A stretch of DNA of 64,000 nucleotides, taken from positions 208,501 to 272,500 of the forward strand of contig JABMCL010003783.1 in the NCBI GenBank assembly GCA_018857735.1, read 5' to 3'. Shown piece after piece: positions 52,301-62,163 of this stretch. Source of the stretch: Alviniconcha marisindica. Its lineage: Eukaryota; Mollusca; Gastropoda; Provannidae. Each line of letters begins with the position of its first letter. The first letter of the stretch is position 1. Below the pieces are notes generated by a model. That model saw only the letters and a program-made list of their open reading frames with translations. It had not been told where the DNA came from and ran no database searches. The translations under genes were made by a program, and so were the position numbers.

Positions 52301-55300
52301 GAGAGAGAACAGACAACAAGAGATTGAACAGATATACATATCACAGTGGAGTAGGTAAGGGATTGAACAGACGACAGATACATCACAGTTGAGTAGGCAA
52401 GAGACTGGACAGACAGCAGATGTCACAGTGAAGTAGGTAAAAGATTCAACAGACATTATATTGGAATAGGTAAGAGACTGAACAGAAAACAGGTATATAT
52501 CTCAGTGAAGTAGGTAAGAGATTGAACAGACAATAGGTACACTATACTGGAGTAGGTAAGAGACTGAACAGAAAACAGGTATATATATATATATTATGAT
52601 ATCTCTCAGTGGATAGGTAAGAGATTGAACAAACAACAGGTACACTATATTGGAGTGGGCAGTAGACTGAACAGACAATGGGTACATTATGGCTGGGTGC
52701 CATGAAACTGAAAGAGCGTTGTCTGAATGATTTGAGTTTTTGCTTTGAAATTTTGAGCAGCTTTTCATTAGAAGACCGGAGATACATGTCTTGCTTGCTT
52801 TCTTGATTGAATGATTTATTGCTTGGTTTTCAGGCTGTGGGAAGACAATGCTGATGGATATGTTCTACAACTCCTCAGAAAGACAACGCAAGAAAAGAGT
52901 ACATTTCCACAAATTCATGCTGGATGTCCATCGACGTGAGTGAACGTTTTACTTTTAGAGGCCTGGTGTTCCCTACTACTAGTACTAGCTGTTTCCACAG
53001 GCATCATATTCTGCACTAGCTGTATGTAGAGTTGCTTCTTTGTTGTTGTTTGTATTCTGCATAGAGTCAGGGTTTTTGTTGTTGTTGTTTGTTGTTGTTG
53101 TTTGTAGTCTTTGTAGACTAGCTTCTTTGTTGTTGTTTGTACTCTGCATAGGTCAGGATTTTTGTTGTTGTTGTTGTTGTTTGTAGTCTTTGTAGACTAG
53201 CTTCTTTGTTGTTTTTTGTATTCTGCATAGAGTAATTTTTTTTTTAGTTGTTGTTGTTGTTTGTAGTCTTTGTAGATTAGCTCCTTTGTTGTTGTTTGTA
53301 CTCTTAACAGATCAGCTTTTTTGTTGTTTGTACACTGTATCATTATGGTTCTCTCTTGTTTGTACTCTGCATTGAGTTAATTTGTTGTTGTTGTTCTTTG
53401 TACTCAAAATAATGTTACTTCTGTGTCGTTTGTACTCCATATATAGTTATATCTTTTTTGTTATTTGTACTCTTCACATAGTTTTGGTGTTGCTGTTGTT
53501 TACACTCTCCATGAAGTTGCTTCTTTCTTATTTGTAATCTGCATAGAGCTTGGTTACCACATTGTTGTTCTTTGTACTCAACATATAGTAGCTTCTTTCT
53601 TGTTGCTTGCACTCTACATGTAGAGACTGGCTTCTTCTCATTGTTTGTTCTCAGCACAGTTGCTTGTTTGTTCTTGTTTGTTTTTGGCGTAGGGTTACTT
53701 CTTTAATGTTGCTTGTACCCAGCATAGAGTTACTTCTTTGATGTTGCTTGTACTGAGCATAGAGTTATTTCTTTGATGTTGCTTGTACTCAGAATAGAGT
53801 TATTTCTTTGTTGTTGCTTGTACTGAACATATAGAACTTTGCTTCTTTGTTCTTGTTTGTACTCTACATAAAGTTGCTTTTTGTTCTTGTTTGTACTCAG
53901 CATAGAGTTACTTCTTTGATGTTGCTTGTACTGAGCATAGAGTTATTTCTTTGATGTTGCTTGTACTCAGAATAGAGTTATTTCTTTGTTGTTGCTTGTA
54001 CTGAACATAGAGAACTTTGCTTCTTTGTTCTTGTTTGTACTCTACATAAAGTCGCTTTTTGTTCTTGTTTGTTTTTGGCATAGAGTTACTTCTTTGATGT
54101 TGCTTGTACTGAGCATAGAGTTATTTCTTTGATGTTGCTTGTAGTTGTACTCAGAATAGAGTTATTTCTTTGTTGTTGCTTGTACTGAACATAGAGAACT
54201 TTGCTTCTTTGTTCTTGTTTGTACTCTACATAAAGTCGCTTTTTGTTCTTGTTTGTACTCAACATGGAGTTACTTCTTTGTTGTTGCTTGTACTGAACAT
54301 ATAGAACTTTGCTTCTTTGTTCTTGTTTGTACTCTACATAGAGTCGCTTTTTGTTCTTGTTTGTAGTCTGCATAGTTACTTCCTTGTTCTTGTTTGTACT
54401 CTGCGTGGAGTTACCTCTCTCAAGTTGTTTGTACTCTGAATAGAGTTACTTCTCTTGTGTTGTTTGTACTCCACATAGAATTACTTCTTTGTTCTTGTTT
54501 GTACTCTGCATAGTTACTTTTTTGTTCTTGTTTGTACTTTGCATAGAGTTACTTCTTTGTTCTTGTTTGTACTGTCTGCAAGTAGAGTTATTTCTCTCTT
54601 GTTGTTTGTACTCCACATAGAATCACTTCGTTCTTTTTGTTTGTACTCACTATAAACATTTTTGTTTGTACTCTCTACAAACATTTTTGTTTGTACTCTC
54701 TACAAACTTGCGCTTTCTGTGGAGCTGCTTTTTCTTTATTTTAATTGTTGACTTTATTGTGCATAGAGATGCTGCTTGCCGTACATTTAAAGTTACGTTC
54801 CCCAGGAATCCACAAGCTAAAGAAAGTGCAGCCCAAGCGGACAAGTACCCGTGGGTCTCAGGGGTTCGATCCCATTGAGCCTGTCGCCCAGCAGATCAGG
54901 GAAGAAACCTGGCTGCTTTGCTTTGATGAATTCCAGGTATGGCTCAGAGTGGGATATAGCTTACGCAAGCATGTACCATATTTTTCAGACTATGAGGCAA
55001 AACTTCTTTTAAATTTAAATTTGACCCCTGCGCCGTGCGGTCGGCAGCACCTTGTCTGTGAATTAAATTTGGCGTACATGCTTTTCCAAAGAATGATTTG
55101 TTTTGTACCCAAATACAATACAACTTTATTGTCTCTGTGTAGAGAGTTTGCCTTCTGGCTCATCATTTACATAAAACATTCAATACATTCACACTTAGTC
55201 ATCACAGCATCAGCTGTGCAAGCAAGAATGAAGCTGTTAGTATTAGCGTAATATTAGCACTTAGTTTGTGTGCCCAGGGCCATTACACATCATGTGTATG

Positions 55301-55595
55301 TGTGTGTGTGTGTATGTGTGTGTGTGTGTGTATGTGTGTGAATTTGTGTGTGTGTGTGTGCATGTTTTTTTCTTTTCTTCAGGTGACAGACATCGCAGAT
55401 GCTGTGATTTTGAAAAAACTGTTTACATCCCTTTTTGAGTCTGGGGTGGTTGTCGTGGCAACATCCAACAGGGCACCCGATGGTAGGTTACATGGCTACA
55501 TGAACCAATGGCAGTGTCCAGAGCCTGAAACATAACCATCATGAACACTTTCAAGGTTTCACTGAAACAACAAACAAACAAAAAACCACACACAT

Positions 55596-55634
<39 letters not shown>

Positions 55635-58600
55635 TAAAAAATACAGACCAAGAAGATAGACAAATGAGACATTCATGAAAAATTGCACAACGACTGGTGT
55701 GAATTTAACTGTGTGTATATATACCTTCGTGTTAGACCTAACCTGCTCTGTGCTTCAGGTCCCAAAACATCCAGGGTGTTTCCATTAATTACATATATAT
55801 GCAAAACAAGATTTAAAAAGAACCCATGGTACATTTTAGACCATAGTGCTGTTGTTCAGCAGCATAAATCAACTGAAGCTTTGCCTTCTTCTTAATAGTG
55901 CAGTGTGGTATTAAACTGCTACATGTGTAATTTCTTTGTTTAACTCTTTTTGCATGTACTCAAAGTTTAATAAAGGTGGTTTTGTTGCTTTCAGATCTGT
56001 ACAAGAATGGTCTACAGCGAGCAGATTTCCTACCATTCATTGCTTCCCTAAAGGTGTGTACAGTGACATAAAGGAGTGTACAATGACATTCTTTGGTGCA
56101 AACTGGCAAAGTTCAATGGGTCATGGAAAGATGGGTAGATAACTCTGAGTGGCTGATTGGGACGAGGTGGATGGGTAGGTAACTCTGAACTTGTGTGCTG
56201 TGTGAATGTTATTTTTATAAATAGACAGTAACCACACCCTAGCTTGGGGGTCGGAGTTGTATTCCAGTCATTGTGTGATGTGCTACACATAGACTGAGGG
56301 TTGGCGTTTGTATTCCAGTCTTTGTGTGATGTGCTTTATGTAGATTGATGGTTGGTGTTTGTGTTCCAGTTATTGTATAGTGTGCTACACATAGATTGGG
56401 AATTGGTGTTTGTGTTCCAGACATTGTGTGATGTGCTACACTTATTCTGTGGACTGGTGTTTGTGGCTGAGAGTTGGTGTTTGTATTCCAGTCATTGTGT
56501 GATGAGCTACACTTATTCTGTGGACTGGTGTTTGTGACTGAGAGTTGGTGTTTGTATTCCAGTCATTGTGTGGTGAGCTACACTTATTCTGTGGACTGGT
56601 GTTTGTGACTGAGAGTTGGTGTTTGTATTCCAGTCATTGTGTGGTGAGCTACACTTATTCTGTGGACTGGTGTTTGTGACTGAGAGTTGGTGTTTATATT
56701 CCAGTCATTGTGTGATGAGCTACACTTATTCTGTGGACCGGTGTTTGTGACTGAGAGTTGGTGTTTATATTCCAGTCATTGTATGACATTCTTCACTCCA
56801 ATTCAGGATTGGTGTTTGCATTCCATAATCTTACAATTTGTTGCCTTTTGGGTTTAGTGTTCAGATTCAAGGTGTTTGTATTCCAGTTGTTCTGTGTGGT
56901 TCCTCTCTTTCAGTCAATATTGGTGTTTGCACTTCAGTCAATGTGATGTGCTACACCTAGTCAGTGTTTGTATTCCAGTTGTTCTGTGTGGTTCCTCTCT
57001 TTCAGTCAGTATTGGTATTTGCATTTCAGTCAATGTGATGTGCTACACCTAGTCAGTGTTTGTATTCCAGTTGTTCTGTGTGGTTCCTCTCTTTCAGTCA
57101 GTATTGGTGTTTGCATTTCAGTCAATGTGATGTGCTACACCTAGTCAGTGTTTGTATTCCAGTTGTTCTGTGTGGTTCCTCTCTTTCAGTCAGTATTGGT
57201 GTTTGCATTTCAGTCAATGTGATGTGCTACACCTAGTCAGTGTTTGTATTCCAGTTGTTCTGTGTGGTTCCTCTCTTTCAGTCAGTATTGGTATTTGCAT
57301 TTCAGTCAATGTGATGTGCTACACCTAGTCAGTGTTTGTATTCCAGTTGTTCTGTGTGGTTCCTCTCTTTCAGTCAGTATTGGTGTTTGCGTTTCAGTCA
57401 ATGTGATGTGCTACACCTAGTCAGTGTTTGTATTCCAGTTGTTCTGTGTGGTTCCTCTCTTTCAGTCAGTATTGGTGTTTGCGTTTCAGTCAATGTGATG
57501 TGCTACACCTAGTCAGTGTTTGTATTCCAGTTGTTCTGTGTGGTTCCTCTCTTTCAGTCAGTATTGGTGTTTGCGTTTCAGTCAATGTGATGTGCTACAC
57601 CTAGTCAGTGTTTGTATTCCAGTTGTTCTGTGTGGTTCCTCTCTTTCAGTCAGTATTGGTGTTTGCGTTTCAGTCAATGTGATGTGCTACACCTAGTCAG
57701 TGTTTGTATTCCAGTTGTTCTGTGTGGTTCCTCTCTTTCAGTCAGTATTGGTATTTGCATTTCAGTCAGTGTGGTGTGCTACACCTAGTCAGTGTTTGTA
57801 TTCCAGTCCCTCTGATGTGCTACACCTAGAGTCAGCGTTTGAACTGAAGGTTGATGTTTGTATTCCAGTCATTCTGTGATGTGCTACACCTGGACTCGGG
57901 GTTGGACTACCGGATGCGCTCCCTGCCTACGCGCAGTAAAGTTTACTTTCTGTGAGTCTTCACTTTGTCAGATTAATCAGGATTTATTTTTCTTCTCATT
58001 TATTAATACTATACAGGAAAAAGACATGAAGTTCCATGGTACAACAGTGTTCTTTATTGTATGAGTGATGACTGTTTGGCCCTTGTACAACATTTAACAT
58101 ATGCTTGCAGACTACGCTAGAAGTATAACTGTATAGCAATATTATTATAGGAATAATTACACTTCAATTAGTAGGAATGTGTATGTTCATTTAGCTCTAT
58201 GCATGGCTGCTGAAAACCACCAATCTGTGTGTATTCATGTACTATGACCTGAAATTCCCCCTTTAAACTTTACTCTTTAAAATCTGTAATAAGGAGTAAA
58301 AATACCCATTGAAAGTGTGTATAGTGGGTGATGACAGCCACCGATTTTTCACCAAGACAAACAATCCAATGCTGACTGTGCAGTGCAACACATTATCAAA
58401 GGTGAAGTGCCACAAACAGCGAGGTCACGTGTAGTGTCATTATGAATCAGTGACTAAAGTGTCTTCTCGGCGCTATAGGTCACTTTGTAGTGGTATGTTT
58501 CCTCTCAAAGAGTGGCATGACTGTTGTATCTACAGGTCACTTTGTAGCAGTATTTCTTTTTAAAGAAGGGTGTGACTGTTACAGCAGTAGAGACTTGTTT

Positions 58601-61264
58601 TAGTGGCATGCGTCTTCCTAAAGAGGGATGTGACTGTTACAGCAGTGTAGATTGGTTTGTAGTGGCGTGTGTCTTCCTAATGAGGGCTGTGACTGTTACA
58701 GCAGTATAGATTGGTTTGTAGTGGCGTGTCTTCCTAAAGAGGGCTGTGACTGTTACAGCAGTATAGATTGGTTTGTAGTGGCATGTCTTCCTAAAGAGGG
58801 GTGTGACTGTTACAGCAGTATAGATTGGTTTGTAGTGGCGTGTGTCTTCCTAATGAGGGCTGTGACTGTTACAGCAGTATAGATTGGTTTGTAGTGGCAT
58901 GTCTTCCTAAAGAGGGGTGTGACTGTTACAGCAGTATAGATTGGTTTGTAGTGGCGTGTGTCTTCCTAATGAGGGCTGTGACTGTTACAGCAGTATAGAT
59001 TGGTTTGTAGTGGCATGTCTTCCTAATGAGGGCTGTGACTGTTACAGCAGTATAGATTGGTTTGTAGTGGCATGTCTTCCTAATGAGGGCTGTGACTGTT
59101 ACAGCAGTATAGATTGGTTTGTAGTGGCGTGTCTTCCTAAAGAGGGGTGTGACTGTTACAGCAGTATAGATTGGTTTGTAGTGGCGTGTGTCTTCCTAAA
59201 GAGGGCTGTGACTGTTACAGCAGTATAGATTGGTTTGTAGTGGCGTGTGTCTTCCTAATGAGGGCTGTGACTGTTACAGCAGTATAGATTGATTTGTAGT
59301 GGCATGTCTTCCTAAAGAGAGGTGTGACTGTTACAGCAGTATAGATTGGTTTGTAGTGGCATGTCTTCCTAAAGAGGGGTGTGACTGTTACAGCAGTATA
59401 GATTGGTTTGTAGTGGCATGTGTCTTCCTAATGAGGGCTGTGACTGTTACAGCAGTATAGATTGGTTTGTAGTGGCATGTCTTCCTAAAGAGGGGTGTGA
59501 CTGTTACAGCAGTATAGATTGGTTTGTAGTGGCGTGTGTCTTCCTAATGAGGGCTGTGACTGTTACAGCAGTATAGATTGGTTTGTAGTGGCGTGTCTTC
59601 CAAAGAGGGTGTGACTGTTACAGCAGTATAGATTGGTTTGTAGTGGCATGTGTCTTCCTAAAGAGGGGTGTGACTGTTACAGCAGTATAGATTGGTTTGT
59701 AGTGGCATGTCTTCCTAAAGAGGGGTGTGACTGTTACAGCAGTATAGATTGGTTTGTAGTGGCATTTTCTTCCTAAAGAGGGTGTGTGAGCTTTGGTGTG
59801 GATGCCAAATGGTTACAGCAGTATAGATTGGTTTGTAGTGGCGTGTGTCTTCCTAATGAGGGCTGTGACTGTTACAGCAGTATAGATTGGTTTGTAGTGG
59901 CATGTGTCTTCCTAAAGAGGAATGTGACTGTTACAGTAGTAGAGATTGGTTTGTAGTGGAGTGTGTCTTCTTAAAGAGGGGTGTGACTGTTACGGCAGTA
60001 GAGATCAGTTTGTAGTGGTGTGTCTTCTTAAAGAGGGGTGTGACTGTTACGGCAGTAGAGATCGGTTTGTAGTGATGTGTGTCTTCTTAAAGAGTGGTGT
60101 GAGTTGGTGGTGTGCCATGTTACCATGCCATTCATTTGCAGGTTGTCCCAGGGCAAAGCTGATGCTGAGATGGCAAGATACTGCAAGATACAGACCCCCA
60201 CAGAAGGTAAGAGCAGAGAGGTTTCAAGTTTTTGGGGTTTAGTGGGGGGGGGGGGGGGGGGGTTTTTTTTTTTTTTTGTGTGTGTGTGTGTGTGTGTGTG
60301 CGTGTGCGTGTGTGTGTATGTGTGCATGCATGCATGCATGCATGTTTCTGAAACAACTTTTAACAAGTTCATAATGCAAGTCAAAAATTGAGTGGGGGAA
60401 AAGTGTCATGTCAAAGCTGTAAAATGTCGCTGCTAAACTGCACAACAACAACAACAGAAAACACACCAAACAACCTGCAGATATTCACTTCTATAAACAC
60501 TGTCCATCACTTGAACAGAGTGTGTGCTGAGTGCAGCAAAGCTGACAACCTCTGACCAAAGGCCATTCCTGTTCTGACCACTTTTTGTTGGTTTGTAAGG
60601 CAGTCTTTTTTCAGGGGTTCTGTTGCACCCTAAGGATTAGTACCTGACGAATAAATAAATAAATAAATACTATTACAGTTCCTGACTGTTACAATCCTTG
60701 AGTGTGTTTGTAGTGTCTGACAGTACTATTACAGTTCCTGATTGTTACAATCCTTGAGAGTGTTTGTAGTGTTTGACGATACTATTACAGTTCCTGACTG
60801 TTACAATCCTTGAGTGTGTTTGTAGTATCTGACAATACTATTACAGTTCCTGACTGTTACAATCCTTGAGTGTGTTTGTAGTATCTGACAATACTATTAC
60901 AGTTCCTGACTGTTACAATCCTTGAGTGTGTTTGTAGTATCTGACAATACTATTACAGTTCATGGCTGTTACAATCCTTGAGTGTGTTTGTAGTATCTGA
61001 CAAATTATTACAGTTCATGACTGTTACAATCCTTGAGTGTGTTTGTAGTATCTGACAGTGCTATTACAGTTCCTGACTGTTACAATCCTTGAGTGTGTTT
61101 GTAGTATCTGACAATACCATTTCAGTTCATAACTGATACAATCCTTGAGTGTGTTTGTAGTATCTGACAATACTATTACAGTTCATGACTGTTACAATCT
61201 TTGAGTGTGTTTGTAGTATCTGACAGTGCTATTACAGTTCTGACTGTTACAATCCTTGGGGCAG

Positions 61265-61337
<73 letters not shown>

Positions 61338-61746
61338 ACACACCACACCACACTCCTTGAGTGTGCTTATATATCTGACAGTGCTGTTACAGTTCTGACT
61401 GTTACAATCCTTGAGTGTGCTTATGGTATCTGACAGTGCTGTTACAGTTCTGACTGTTACAATCCTTGAGTGTGCTTATGGTATCTGACAGTGCTGTTAC
61501 AGTTCTGACTGTTACAATCCTTGAGTGTGTTTGGTATCTGACAGTGCTATTACAGTTCTGACTGTTACAATCCTTGAGTGTGTTTGGTATCCGACAGTGC
61601 TATTACAGTTCTGACTGTTACAATCCTTGAGTGTGTTTGTAGTATCTGACAATACTATTACAGTTCATGACTGTTACAATCCTTGAGTGTGTTTGTAGTA
61701 TCTGACAGTGCTATTACAGTTCTGACTGTTACAATCCTTGTGGCAG

Positions 61747-61822
<76 letters not shown>

Positions 61823-62107
61823 CTTGAGTGTGCTTATGTATCTGACAGTGCTGTTACAGTTCTGACTGTTACAATCCTTGAGTGTGCTTATGGTATCTGA
61901 CAGTGCTGTTACAGTTCTGACTGTTACAATCCTTGAGTGTGCTTATGGTATCCGACAGTGCTGTTCCAGTTCTGACTGTTACAATCCTTGAGTGTGTTTG
62001 TAGTATCTGACAATACTATTACAGTTCATGAGTGTTACAATCCTTGAGTGTGTTTGTAGTATCTGACAGTGCTATTACAGTTCTGACTGTTACAATCCTT
62101 GTGGCAG

Positions 62108-62163
<56 letters not shown>

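Noticed and set aside
58652..59228. Repeated Cys-containing frames ([15 protein letters not shown])
   Set aside because: Looks like a Cys-repeat protein but is the 55-bp AFG1L intron 7 array read through in-phase stretches, broken by frame changes in every second or third unit.
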